The translations under genes and the position numbers were made by a program. 46,274 bases of DNA from Oscillospiraceae bacterium. GTDB lineage: Bacteria; Bacillota; Clostridia; WRLR01. Where the stretch lies: the NCBI GenBank assembly GCA_009777515.1, contig WRLR01000021.1, forward strand, positions 1 to 46,274, read 5' to 3'. The notes under the pieces are model-generated. The model had not been told where the DNA came from and ran no database searches. It saw only the letters and a program-made list of their open reading frames with translations. Each line of letters starts with the position of its first letter. Position 1 is the stretch's first letter. This document shows, in pieces, positions 34,090-42,656 of the stretch.

Positions 34090-35913
34090 ATGTCAACAGA
34101 AAATTTCAAGGTCGATCTCCCGGAAGAATTGCTGCTGCAGGTCGCAAAGCCGGCGCGCTACACAGGCAACGAATGGAACGCCGTACACAAACACGAAGCT
34201 GCGCCTGGCGCGGCGCTCACGCGGTTCGCATTCTGCTTCCCGGACATATACGAAGTCGGCATGTCGCACGTTGGGCTGCGCATACTGTATGACATCATCA
34301 ACGGGCGGGGCGACGCTTCCTGTGAAAGGGTGTTCGCGCCGTGGACCGACATGGAGCGCCTCATGCGGGAGCGTGGCATACCGCTGTTCGCACTGGAGAG
34401 CCGGGACGCGCTCGCCGCGTTTGATTTTATTGGGTTTACGTTGCAATACGAGCTGAGCTACACGAACGTTTTGAACATGCTTGATCTGTCCGGCATACCG
34501 CCGGTAGCAGAGGAGCGCGGCGACAGGTGGCCTGTCGTGCTGGCCGGCGGGCCCTGCGTATGCAATCCGGCTCCGATGTCGAAGTTTATTGATTTATTCG
34601 TCGCCGGTGAGGGCGAAGAGGTCATATGCGAGATTTTGGATCTGTATGGCAAGATGAAAATCGATTCGAAAGATATATCAAAACGGGATTTTTTGCATGA
34701 AGCGTCTAAAATCGGCGGTGTATATGTTCCGATCTTCCCGCCGGGGCGCGGGCATACAGTAAAGAAGCGCATCGTCAAGGACTTCAACGCGGCGCCATTC
34801 CCGGAGCGCGGGCTGACGCCCAATACGGAAATCATACACGACCGGATCATCTTGGAACTGTTTCGCGGCTGCATCCGGGGCTGCCGCTTCTGCCAGGCCG
34901 GTTATACATACCGCCCCGTGCGGGAGAGGGACCCACAAAGGCTGATCGCACAGGCGACCGCGTTGGTCTGTTCAACAGGCTATGACGAAATTTCGCTGTC
35001 GTCCTTGAGCACAAGCGACTACACACAGCTCGACGAATTGACGGCAAGCCTCGCCCCGCAAATGGACGAAAAGCATGTGAACCTCTCGTTGCCATCCCTC
35101 CGCGCCGATTCGTTTACGACGGACCTGGCCGGCAGCGCCTCCGCCATACGCAAGAGCGGCCTGACGTTCGCGCCCGAAGCGGGGACGCAGCGCCTCCGCG
35201 ACGCCATCAACAAAGGCGTGACCGAAGAGGACATGCTCCGGACTGCTGCGCTCGCATTTAACGCGGGCTGGGGCAGCGTCAAATTGTACTTTATGATTGG
35301 GCTCCCCACGGAAACAATGGAGGATTTGGACGGGATCGCCGATTTAGTGCGAAAAATCGTAGCGCTGTACAGGCAGGCGCCCAGGGAGAGGCGGGCGCGG
35401 GACCTGCACATAAACGTCAGCGCGGCGTCCTTTGTGCCAAAGCCCTTCACGCCGTTCCAATGGGAGGCGCAGGACGATGTCGACACATTGATTAATAAAC
35501 AGAACTACTTAAAAAACGCGCTCAAGATGAAATATGTTAAGTTCAATTGGCACGAGGCCCGCGAAAGCGCCCTGGAAGCGGCCATCGCAAGGGGTGGGCG
35601 GGACGTTGGCGAGGCGCTGTATCTAGCCTGGAGGGGGGGCGCGAAACTCGACGGCTGGAGCGAGCATTTCCGCTACGACGTGTGGGCGGATGCGTTCGAC
35701 GCGGCGGGCTTGTCGCTGGCCGGATGCGCGGGCAGGCGCATTGGCCTTGACGAACAGCTGCCTTGGGATATAATGGACTACGGAATTGACAAAGGGTTTT
35801 TAATTGCCGAAAGGGAGCGCGCCTATGCCAACAGCTTGACCGCGAACTGCCGCGACGGCTGCGCGGTGTGCGGCGTCGCGCAAGCGTTCGGCTGCGAGTT
35901 GAGCGCATGCTAG
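34090..35913 (+). CDS. TIGR03960-family B12-binding-like radical SAM protein
   Basis: 607 residues. N-terminal part resembles the cobalamin-binding fold (FCFPDIYEVGMSHVGLRILY); the radical SAM domain has C261-x3-C265-x2-C268 in RGCIRGCRFCQAG for the 4Fe-4S cluster, then FAPEAGTQRLRDAINKG and KLYFMIGLPTE. A C-terminal Cys cluster (CRDGCAVCGV) suggests a second metal site. This family stands next to TIGR03936 proteins and rng in Clostridia; the next two genes confirm that. Biochemical role not established; an RNA- or ribosome-related modification is often guessed from context. Confidence 0.93.
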   Translation: MSTENFKVDLPEELLLQVAKPARYTGNEWNAVHKHEAAPGAALTRFAFCFPDIYEVGMSHVGLRILYDIINGRGDASCERVFAPWTDMERLMRERGIPLFALESRDALAAFDFIGFTLQYELSYTNVLNMLDLSGIPPVAEERGDRWPVVLAGGPCVCNPAPMSKFIDLFVAGEGEEVICEILDLYGKMKIDSKDISKRDFLHEASKIGGVYVPIFPPGRGHTVKKRIVKDFNAAPFPERGLTPNTEIIHDRIILELFRGCIRGCRFCQAGYTYRPVRERDPQRLIAQATALVCSTGYDEISLSSLSTSDYTQLDELTASLAPQMDEKHVNLSLPSLRADSFTTDLAGSASAIRKSGLTFAPEAGTQRLRDAINKGVTEEDMLRTAALAFNAGWGSVKLYFMIGLPTETMEDLDGIADLVRKIVALYRQAPRERRARDLHINVSAASFVPKPFTPFQWEAQDDVDTLINKQNYLKNALKMKYVKFNWHEARESALEAAIARGGRDVGEALYLAWRGGAKLDGWSEHFRYDVWADAFDAAGLSLAGCAGRRIGLDEQLPWDIMDYGIDKGFLIAERERAYANSLTANCRDGCAVCGVAQAFGCELSAC

Positions 35914-35952
35914 GCAGATGGTGCGGCGACTGGCAGGTTAACAAGGTATATT

Positions 35953-36843
35953 ATGTATCTGAGGCTGGAGTTCTCGCGCGGCAGGGAAATGATGTACCTG
36001 TCCCATTTGGATCTGATGCGGACATTCGGGAGGGCGATTAGGCGCGCCGGGATACCGATTTGCTACACGTCGGGTTTCAACCCCCATGCGCAAATGGTAT
36101 TTGGCCTCCCGCTCCAGGTCGGCGTCACCGGCGCGGCCGAGTATCTGGATATTAACATCGACGGGGGCGCCGAAAGCGGCGGCATAAACGTTAGTGGTGG
36201 CATGGACATAGGCGGCGGTATAGATGCAAGCGGCGGCATAAACGTTAGCGGCGGCATGGACGCAGGAGAAGCCATGCACAGGCTCAACAAAAAACTGCCT
36301 GCGGGGCTTCATGTCAGCGCTGCGCGCGAAAAAAGGTCAAAAGAGAACGTCATGTCCATCATTACCCATGCCACGTACGAAATGCGCATCGGCCGCAGGG
36401 ATGCAGGCGCGTGCCTGGAAAAGGCGGTCGCGGATTTTTTGATGCCGGGGCCGCGTATCGTCAATACTTACAAAGCCCCCGCCGCAGGAAAAGGCGATGG
36501 CAGACGCGCAAACGCTGGCGATGGCGTAAGCGCTGGCGTTGGCGTAGGCACTGGCGATGGCGCTGTCGCTGTCGGGCGCTCCACCGCCGGCAAACCGGTT
36601 AAAACGATGGACATCGCCCCGCTCGTCCGTTCCATCGAGGCGAGGGGGGACACGCTCGCGATGACTGTCACCGCCGGCAGCGTCAACAATGTGAAGCCCG
36701 ACTTGGTGCTGGAAGCGCTAAATGCCATCCATCCCGGCGGCTTCGTGCGCTTGTCGCTGCACCGCGCGGCGCTCCTGACTGAGCGCGGGGGCATACTGCG
36801 CTCGCCGATCGACGGCATATTTTGTTATCACGATGGGGCGTGA
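35953..36843 (+). CDS. TIGR03936-family radical-SAM-associated protein (DUF2344) with two inserts
   Basis: 296 residues. The N-terminus RLEFSRGREMMYLSHLDLMR and TSGFNPHAQMVFGLPLQVG are characteristic, and EARGDTLAMTV with the C-terminal SLHRAALLTERGG complete the fold. Two inserts of glycine-rich sequence interrupt it: residues about 69-101 (two copies of a 33-bp DNA block) and about 175-204 (Gly/Ala/Val/Asp). Usual partner of the radical SAM protein just upstream and cotranscribed with rng downstream. Confidence 0.9.
   Translation: MYLRLEFSRGREMMYLSHLDLMRTFGRAIRRAGIPICYTSGFNPHAQMVFGLPLQVGVTGAAEYLDINIDGGAESGGINVSGGMDIGGGIDASGGINVSGGMDAGEAMHRLNKKLPAGLHVSAAREKRSKENVMSIITHATYEMRIGRRDAGACLEKAVADFLMPGPRIVNTYKAPAAGKGDGRRANAGDGVSAGVGVGTGDGAVAVGRSTAGKPVKTMDIAPLVRSIEARGDTLAMTVTAGSVNNVKPDLVLEALNAIHPGGFVRLSLHRAALLTERGGILRSPIDGIFCYHDGA
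36175..36261 (+). repeat. 33-bp in-frame direct repeat (two copies, 54 bp apart)
   Basis: Copies at 36175-36207 and 36229-36261 both run AGCGGCGGCATAAACGTTAG and on to GGCATGGAC, differing at two positions. The 54-bp period is a multiple of three. A second insert with GCTGGCGATGGC-type blocks lies at about 36475-36590 in the same gene. Confidence 0.85.
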
Positions 36844-36852
36844 TTTTTTTAT

Positions 36853-38085
36853 ATGGCTAAAGATATTTTAGTCAGCGCGAAGGATAAAAAAGATGCGGGC
36901 AGCAGCGCGGAGCGGGCCCTCAGGATGGCTATCGTCTCCGATGGCGAGCTGCTGGACTACGCTGTTAATGAACCCGGCGCCATAAGCTGCGTCGGAAATA
37001 TCTACAAAGGGTCTGTCACGATTATTTACCCCGGGACCCAAAGCTGTTTTGTGAATATCGGCCATGAAAGGAACGCGATACTATATGCCGATGACATAGC
37101 GCCGATCGCAGGGTCGCGCGCCAGGCGGCCGATCGAGACGATGGTCAGGGCGGGGCAAAAAATTGTCGTACAGGTTCTGCGGGACGCATCTGACGACAAA
37201 GGGGCGCATGTCACGACCAAGCTTGCGATGCCGGGGAAATATGCCGTTTTGTTGCCCGGCGCGCCGCAATGCGCCGTTTCGCGCAGGATTACCGATCAAC
37301 GCGAGGCCATGAGGTTGCGCGGGATCGCACAGAGGCTCATGCCGGCAAACGACGGGTTGATTATCAGGACCGAGGCGGCGGGCGCCGATGAGGACAGGAT
37401 AGCGGCCGACGTGGCATCTTTGGTAGAGCGTCGCCTGAGGATGCGGATCAGGGAGGCGGGCGATGCGCTGCCCGACTGCATACACACGGAGACGGACTTC
37501 TGCCGGGAAATTCTGTTCCGGGCGCTGGAGGAGGACATTTCAAGGGTCATCATCGATGACAGAGCGACATACAGCGAGCTGTTGAACAGGGCGTCGGCTC
37601 ACTATATGGAAATGGCGCATAAAATTAACCATTACCGCGAGCCATGGCCGCTATTCGCGTTCCATGGCGTGCAGGGGGACGTCGACAACCTGCATTCGCG
37701 CAAGGTTTGGCTCAAGTGCGGCGCGTATATTGTCATCGACCGCACCGAGGCCATGACAGTGATAGACGTGAACACGGGCAAATACAATGGCACGGACCGC
37801 CGTGAAACATTCCTGCGCGTCAATGTCGAGGCCGTATTAGAATCCGCGAGGCAACTGCGGCTCCGCGACATCGGCGGCATAATAGTCATCGATCTATTGA
37901 AGATGGACAGCCAGGCGGATCAGCGGGCTGTAGCCGACGCGCTGAACTCGGAACTAAAAAAAGACAGGCAAAAGACGGCGGCGGTCGGCTTTACGCGGCT
38001 CGGGCTGCTGGAAATGACCAGAAAGAAGGCCAGGGCGGCCGCATGGCGCACCGGGCCCGGCTATGATATTGGCGAATATATTTAA
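36853..38085 (+). CDS. rng: Ribonuclease E/G family protein, lacking the zinc-link
   Basis: 410 residues. The S1 RNA-binding domain (residues about 38-125) is followed by the RNase H-like and DNase I-like parts; catalytic residues are present: Asp305 and Asn307 (VIDVNTGKY) and Asp347 (IIVIDLLKM). FTRLGLLEMTRKKAR is the usual lead-in to the zinc-link C-P-x-C, but the protein stops about 20 residues later, in GEYI, without any such cysteines, so dimer pairing into tetramers through zinc should be lost. The stop codon lies in the first unit of a tandem array, suggesting that repeat growth replaced the gene's end. The usual next genes (ribosomal L21 and L27) are absent. Confidence 0.92.
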   Translation: MAKDILVSAKDKKDAGSSAERALRMAIVSDGELLDYAVNEPGAISCVGNIYKGSVTIIYPGTQSCFVNIGHERNAILYADDIAPIAGSRARRPIETMVRAGQKIVVQVLRDASDDKGAHVTTKLAMPGKYAVLLPGAPQCAVSRRITDQREAMRLRGIAQRLMPANDGLIIRTEAAGADEDRIAADVASLVERRLRMRIREAGDALPDCIHTETDFCREILFRALEEDISRVIIDDRATYSELLNRASAHYMEMAHKINHYREPWPLFAFHGVQGDVDNLHSRKVWLKCGAYIVIDRTEAMTVIDVNTGKYNGTDRRETFLRVNVEAVLESARQLRLRDIGGIIVIDLLKMDSQADQRAVADALNSELKKDRQKTAAVGFTRLGLLEMTRKKARAAAWRTGPGYDIGEYI

Positions 38086-38195
38086 ACGAATATTTAGACG
38101 AATATACTAAGCGAATATATTTAGCGAATATATTTAGGCGAATATATTTAGACGAATATATATAAGCGAATATATAATGCGATTATATTTAACGG
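38073..38195 (+). repeat. 13-14-bp tandem array (nine units) from rng stop almost to the next start
   Basis: Units CGAATATATTTAG with small length changes (12-16 bp). The first, 38073-38086, includes the last four codons and stop of rng. After the ninth unit only 13 bases (with a degenerate CGATA) remain before the ATG of the acetyltransferase at 38209. Strikingly AT-rich between two GC-rich genes. Confidence 0.92.
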
Positions 38196-38208
38196 TAGGC
38201 ATGCGATA

Positions 38209-38781
38209 ATGGGAATGCTCGACGCAAAAGCAGTGCGCAGGGAGATTGCGCGGTACTCCGCGCTGCCGGTCATATTCGATGGCTTTCACGAGGCAAAGGG
38301 GCTTGGCGACGACTCCTTCGGGCTTGTATGCGTCGAAAAGCTCCCCGCAGACATAATACGGGGGTACTCCCCGTCGTATAACTTCACAATCAAGGCCCGG
38401 GGCATAAGGGTGGGCGCAGTTTCGCTGCGCGTCGGGTATACGAGGAGCCTCTTCTATTCGGGGCAGATTGGGTATGCCGTCGACGCGCCGTTCAGGGGGC
38501 AGGGCTATGCGGGCAGGGCTTGCCGCCTCATGACCCCGCTGATGCGCGCCCACGGCATGACCAAAGTCCTGATAACAAACAACCCCGACAACATCGCGTC
38601 GCGCAGGGTGTGCGAAAAGCTCGGCGCCAGGCTGCTCTGCGTAGCCAAGATCCCGCGCACCCATGAACTGTACAGGGCTGGCGACCGCTACAAAAATATT
38701 TTCGAGTGGGACATCGAGCAATGCGGCTGCGGGCCCACCCACGAGCCAACTCACGAGTTCGCCCGCGTGCCTAACATCTAG
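38209..38781 (+). CDS. GNAT-family N-acetyltransferase
   Basis: 190 residues. The acetyl-CoA loop is RGQGYAGRA, preceded by IGYAVDAPF and followed by TNNPDNIASRRVCEKLGARLL, the pattern of ribosomal-protein/antibiotic type GNAT (Acetyltransf_3) enzymes. Substrate unknown. No ribosome-binding site is visible, since the upstream space is a repeat array. A short inverted repeat (CTAACAT at 38771-38777, ATGTTAG at 38790-38796) followed by a T-rich stretch at its end might terminate transcription, but the stem is weak. Confidence 0.88.
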   Translation: MGMLDAKAVRREIARYSALPVIFDGFHEAKGLGDDSFGLVCVEKLPADIIRGYSPSYNFTIKARGIRVGAVSLRVGYTRSLFYSGQIGYAVDAPFRGQGYAGRACRLMTPLMRAHGMTKVLITNNPDNIASRRVCEKLGARLLCVAKIPRTHELYRAGDRYKNIFEWDIEQCGCGPTHEPTHEFARVPNI

Positions 38782-38805
38782 CCCACTAAATGTTAGCGTT
38801 TAATT

Positions 38806-41145
38806 TTATTCTGTTATTATCAATCTATATTCCGAAGACATGTCCCCGGCCGATATTACTAATTTTAGCTCAGAAAATTTTGCGCCGCAACCACTCGCGC
38901 CGCCCAAGCCGCTAACGCTACCAGCACCCGCCGCACCGCCTTCACCTGCCGCGGCGCCCAAACCGCTAACGCCGCCCGCATCCGCCGCGTCAACCGCCAG
39001 CCGGTGGCGCAGCGTCGGCCCCGCCGCATTGCCGTTCGCAGGCGCGCCGTCATGTTCCCACCGCAGCAGAAAATGCCGCTCGCCGCCGTATTCCAGGTAA
39101 ACATCAGCCGCGCCCGGCCCAATCGGCGCCTGCCCGTCGTTCAGCAGCCACAGGGCTGCCGTGAATTCCTCGCCCGGCCTCCAGGCGAACTTCGGTATCG
39201 CCGCGCTGGCGAGCCGGCTCCTGCATGCCTCCGCGACGGCGTAATACGCGGGCTTCGGCGACGCAGGGTAGTTTAGCAGCGAGTTGTTGGCAATCGTGGG
39301 CCACGGCTCGTTATAGCACCAGTTCAGCGCCATCGAGCAGTACGGCTTCTGCCGCCGGGCCTCCTCGTAGATGCATTTATAGCCCTCGCACTGCAGCCAC
39401 TGGCTCCATTCGATCAACTGCTTGAGCGACGCAGGCTCGCCGAGGTAGCGGCGCAGCGTCCCGATGCTGCACCATGTGTCATCCGCGCCGTCCCATGCTC
39501 CGAACGCGTGGTGCGCCACTGTGGCTTCGTTTTTCTCCATAGGGAACAGCATGTCGCGGGGCGCCGCCCACAGGCAGGTATCGAGATTTGAGATCGAGGG
39601 TACCCCAAATTCCGTATAGGCGGTGTGGCGCGCCTCCGCCATGGCCTTGTACACCTCGCGCCCGTCCGGGTAGACGAACAGATAGCATCCATGCGCCATG
39701 CCCGAAATGGGCGAGGTGGGCAGGTAGGGCTTGCCGTGGTCGAGCTCGTAGCAGAGCTTATCGAGCAGGCGCAGCGGGAGCGACTGGTCGGTCATCATCG
39801 ACCAGTTGTTGAACAGCTCGTTGCCGCCGCACCATATCACATGGCACGCGTGCTTGCGCAGCCGCTTGATGATCGCCGTCGCCTCGGATTCCAGCGTAGA
39901 GAGGTACTGCTGGGTGTCCGGGTACCGGTTGCACGCCAGCGGGAACTCCTGCCAGACCATCAGCCCGAATGAATCGCACATATCAAAGAAACTGTCTTTA
40001 TTAACGATCCCGCCGCCCCACACGCGAAGGAGGTTGAAATGGGCCGCCTGGGCGCGTTCCAGAAGGGGGCGGTAGGTTTCGGCGCTTATCGCCCCTGGAA
40101 AGATTTCCGGGTTGACCCAGTTGGTACCTTTAGCGAAAATGGGTACATTGTTGAGCGTCAGGGTTATCGGCGCGTGGCTCCTGGACTTCGGGAAATCCGC
40201 TGGTTCCGACCAGGCTCCGGGGTTCATCTCCAGCGAGACCTTGCGGAACCCTACGCGCCCATTCGCCGCGTCCTTGGCGGCGCCGCCCCGTTCGAGCAGC
40301 AGCTCCCATTCGTACAGCGCGGGGGCGCCATATCCGTTGCACCACCACAGCTTTACGTCGGTCAGTATCAGCGGCGTGCCCAAATCGGTAGATTCCAACG
40401 CGATCGCCCCGTCCGGCGAGCGCAGGCGGAAGCGCAGCAGCGGGCGATCGCCGGGCGGGGCCGCCGCCGCAGCCGAGTCCGTAGTGTCAGAGGCGTCGCC
40501 AATTTTTGCGTCTACCGTTATGGACGCGCACTTCAAATCGCCGCTCAGCTCATACCGGACCTCCGCGTGCAAAATCCTCTCCTTTTTGACGACGCACAGC
40601 GAGGCTTCGTCCCAGATGCCCGAAGGCACGAGCCTGGGATGCCAGTCCCAGCCGTAGCTGACAGCCGGCTTACAACTGCTGGACGCCTCCTCGCGGCTGT
40701 CGGGCGCCCTGTCCGGGTTCTTGGGGATAGGGTAGACGACGATGGACAGCTCGCCGCCGTCGGCTGCGGCCCGGCTTATGTCCAGCTCGAACGGGCGGAA
40801 CATGCCCTCATACGCGTATATGATTTCGCCGTCTAAATAAACCTCGTATTTATAGTCGATCCCCCTGCACTTGAAAATTAGCTGCTCGTCCGCGCCGAGC
40901 GTCGTTTTTGGCAGATCGGCCCTATATATCCAAAAACAATCCTCCATCCAGCGGTACTGCAGGTAATTTACGCCAATGTTCCAGTCGGGCATGTCCGTCG
41001 CCCGGGCCCAGTCTATTTGCGCCGCGCCCGGCACGGCTGCCGGGACAAACTCTACCGGCTCGGCGTCGCCGCGCCCCGCGTGCCCGACTCTCCACTTCAA
41101 TGGGATCATTTGTATGTTAAACGCCATCCCTCTTTTTTCCTCCAT
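38806..41145 (-). CDS. Glycoside hydrolase family 2 beta-mannosidase
   Basis: 779 residues with a jelly-roll N-terminal domain (YRADLP, VYLDGE, FRPFELDIS, SYGWDWHPRLVPSGIW), immunoglobulin-like domain, then the TIM barrel. Catalytic pair: acid/base Glu443 (CGGNELFNNW) and nucleophile Glu512 (YTEFGVPS). The SYGWDWHPR and WVNPEIFP segments favour beta-mannosidase over galactosidase. No signal peptide, so it would hydrolyse imported mannosides in the cytoplasm, feeding ManA. Residues 719-754 form a Gly/Ala/Ser insert (VSGLG twice) near the C-terminus. Either of two ATGs (41145, 41127) could be used; GGAGG precedes both. Confidence 0.9.
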   Translation of the reverse strand: MEEKRGMAFNIQMIPLKWRVGHAGRGDAEPVEFVPAAVPGAAQIDWARATDMPDWNIGVNYLQYRWMEDCFWIYRADLPKTTLGADEQLIFKCRGIDYKYEVYLDGEIIYAYEGMFRPFELDISRAAADGGELSIVVYPIPKNPDRAPDSREEASSSCKPAVSYGWDWHPRLVPSGIWDEASLCVVKKERILHAEVRYELSGDLKCASITVDAKIGDASDTTDSAAAAAPPGDRPLLRFRLRSPDGAIALESTDLGTPLILTDVKLWWCNGYGAPALYEWELLLERGGAAKDAANGRVGFRKVSLEMNPGAWSEPADFPKSRSHAPITLTLNNVPIFAKGTNWVNPEIFPGAISAETYRPLLERAQAAHFNLLRVWGGGIVNKDSFFDMCDSFGLMVWQEFPLACNRYPDTQQYLSTLESEATAIIKRLRKHACHVIWCGGNELFNNWSMMTDQSLPLRLLDKLCYELDHGKPYLPTSPISGMAHGCYLFVYPDGREVYKAMAEARHTAYTEFGVPSISNLDTCLWAAPRDMLFPMEKNEATVAHHAFGAWDGADDTWCSIGTLRRYLGEPASLKQLIEWSQWLQCEGYKCIYEEARRQKPYCSMALNWCYNEPWPTIANNSLLNYPASPKPAYYAVAEACRSRLASAAIPKFAWRPGEEFTAALWLLNDGQAPIGPGAADVYLEYGGERHFLLRWEHDGAPANGNAAGPTLRHRLAVDAADAGGVSGLGAAAGEGGAAGAGSVSGLGGASGCGAKFSELKLVISAGDMSSEYRLIITE

Positions 41146-41325
41146 TTTCCTCCATTATTCTCTATTTCCCTCTATTCGCCTCCAACAAAAACTGTTTGTT
41201 CATTTTATGACTGTTCGTTTATAAAATAACCATTCGTTCATGACCTTTTTTTGATTATACATACTAAAAACGGCGCATGTCAAAAAAATTGACAGGGTTG
41301 CAAATGGAAATATATACTAGATGTA

Positions 41326-41384
41326 CTAACCGCCATGAGCCAACTACGCACAAATTTTACGTGAAAATGCATGGCGGTCGTGGC
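41326..41384 (+). repeat. 60-bp dispersed palindromic element, copy 3
   Basis: Aligns over its whole length with 4187-4246: CTAACCGCCATG at the left, ATGCATGGCGGTCGTGGC at the right, AT-rich middle with several changes. The ACCGCCATG and CATGGCGGT ends are perfect inverted repeats. It lies 75 bp upstream of the alcohol dehydrogenase start, so the element is independent of the lipoprotein duplication. Confidence 0.6.
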
Positions 41385-41459
41385 TTTTTGTGGTGCGTGG
41401 AGGAAAGCACACCCTGCATTTACAATATTCCCGCAATAAAAATGGAGGAATCGCTTGCG

Positions 41460-42656
41460 ATGAAACAGTTTACGAATTTTTCATTTCACATGTATACCGA
41501 AATCGTGTTCGGAAAGGGCACTCAAACACAGGTGGCGGACTTGGTGAAGAAGCACGGGGGCCAAAAGGTGCTGCTCGTGTACGGGGGCGGCTCAATCAAG
41601 AAGTCCGGTCTGCACGGCGCCGTCACGAAGTCGCTCAATGAGGGCGGGGTCCCGTTCATTGAAATGGGCGGAGTCCAGCCCAACCCGCTACGCTCGCTTG
41701 TTGATAAGGGCTACAAGCTCGCGCTGGCTGAAGGCGTCGACTTTATGCTGGGCGTCGGCGGCGGCAGCTCCATAGATACCGCGAAGGGCATCGCGCTGGC
41801 GCTTGCGAACGGCGGTGACTACTGGCAGTTCTATAACGGGACGCCCGCCGAAAAGATGGCGCCGGTCGGCGTCATACACACTATAGCCGCCGCCGGCAGC
41901 GAGACCAGTCGCTCCAGCGTGCTGGTCGACGACGCGACGCGCCAGAAAAAGGGCTTCATGTGGGCGCCCTGCCGGCCCGTGTTCGCTATCATGAACCCGG
42001 AGCTCACATACACGGTGCCAAAGTATCAGACGGGCGCAGGCGCGGCGGACGTGATGGCGCATACGGTCAGCCGCTACTTCACCTCGGCTGCGAGCCACCT
42101 CGGCGACGAGTACGCCGAGGGGACGATGCGCACCGTCGTCAAATACGGGCCGGTCGCCGTGGAGCGCCCCGACGACTATGAGGCGCGCGCGGAGCTCATG
42201 CTCGCCGGATCGTTCAGCCACAACGACGTCACCGGCATTGGCCGCGACGGTGCGAGGGGCGGGGAGCACGGGCTTGAGTCCCAGCTCAGCGGTTATTACG
42301 ATACCGCTCACGGTGCGGGGCTCTCCGTCGTCATGCCCGCGTGGCTGCAGTATATCGCGGACAACGGCGACGCCGATCAGGTCGCCAGAGTGGCGCGTTT
42401 CGGCGCCAAGGTGTTTGGCGCGGACCCGGACTTTGCGGACGTCAAGGCGACTGCGGACGAGGGGCTCGTCCGCTTCCGCGCGTGGCTCCGTTCCATCGGC
42501 ATGCCCCTCACGCTCCGGGAGCTCGGCGTCCCCAAGTCCGATCTAGAAGCCGTCGTAGGGCGCTGCATGGACAACTGGGGCGGCGGCCCGGTGCCGGGGT
42601 TCATGCCGCTCGGGGAGGATGCGGTCAGAACAATCTTCGCATCCGTAGTTGAGTAG
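41460..42656 (+). CDS. Iron-containing alcohol dehydrogenase
   Basis: 398 residues from the ATG at 41460, where the family sequence begins (FTNFSFHMYTEIVFGKG) and GGAGGA lies upstream; the frame is open to 41277 without support. NAD(P)-binding GGGSIKKSG and GVGGGSSIDTAKGIA; metal-binding Asp and His residues are expected in AGAADVMAHTVSRYF and GLESQLSGYYDTAHGAGLSVVMPAW. This is the butanol-dehydrogenase-like (BDH) branch. Reduces aldehydes or oxidises alcohols in fermentation; exact substrate unknown. The last 24 bp are echoed downstream. Confidence 0.93.
   Translation: MKQFTNFSFHMYTEIVFGKGTQTQVADLVKKHGGQKVLLVYGGGSIKKSGLHGAVTKSLNEGGVPFIEMGGVQPNPLRSLVDKGYKLALAEGVDFMLGVGGGSSIDTAKGIALALANGGDYWQFYNGTPAEKMAPVGVIHTIAAAGSETSRSSVLVDDATRQKKGFMWAPCRPVFAIMNPELTYTVPKYQTGAGAADVMAHTVSRYFTSAASHLGDEYAEGTMRTVVKYGPVAVERPDDYEARAELMLAGSFSHNDVTGIGRDGARGGEHGLESQLSGYYDTAHGAGLSVVMPAWLQYIADNGDADQVARVARFGAKVFGADPDFADVKATADEGLVRFRAWLRSIGMPLTLRELGVPKSDLEAVVGRCMDNWGGGPVPGFMPLGEDAVRTIFASVVE

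Noticed and set aside
38771..38796. Terminator between the acetyltransferase and beta-mannosidase
   Set aside because: A 7-bp A/T-rich stem with a long loop is too weak to call as a feature.
41277..41459. N-terminal extension of the alcohol dehydrogenase
   Set aside because: The codons run through the dispersed 60-bp element and have no family similarity; the ATG at 41460 has GGAGGA upstream.
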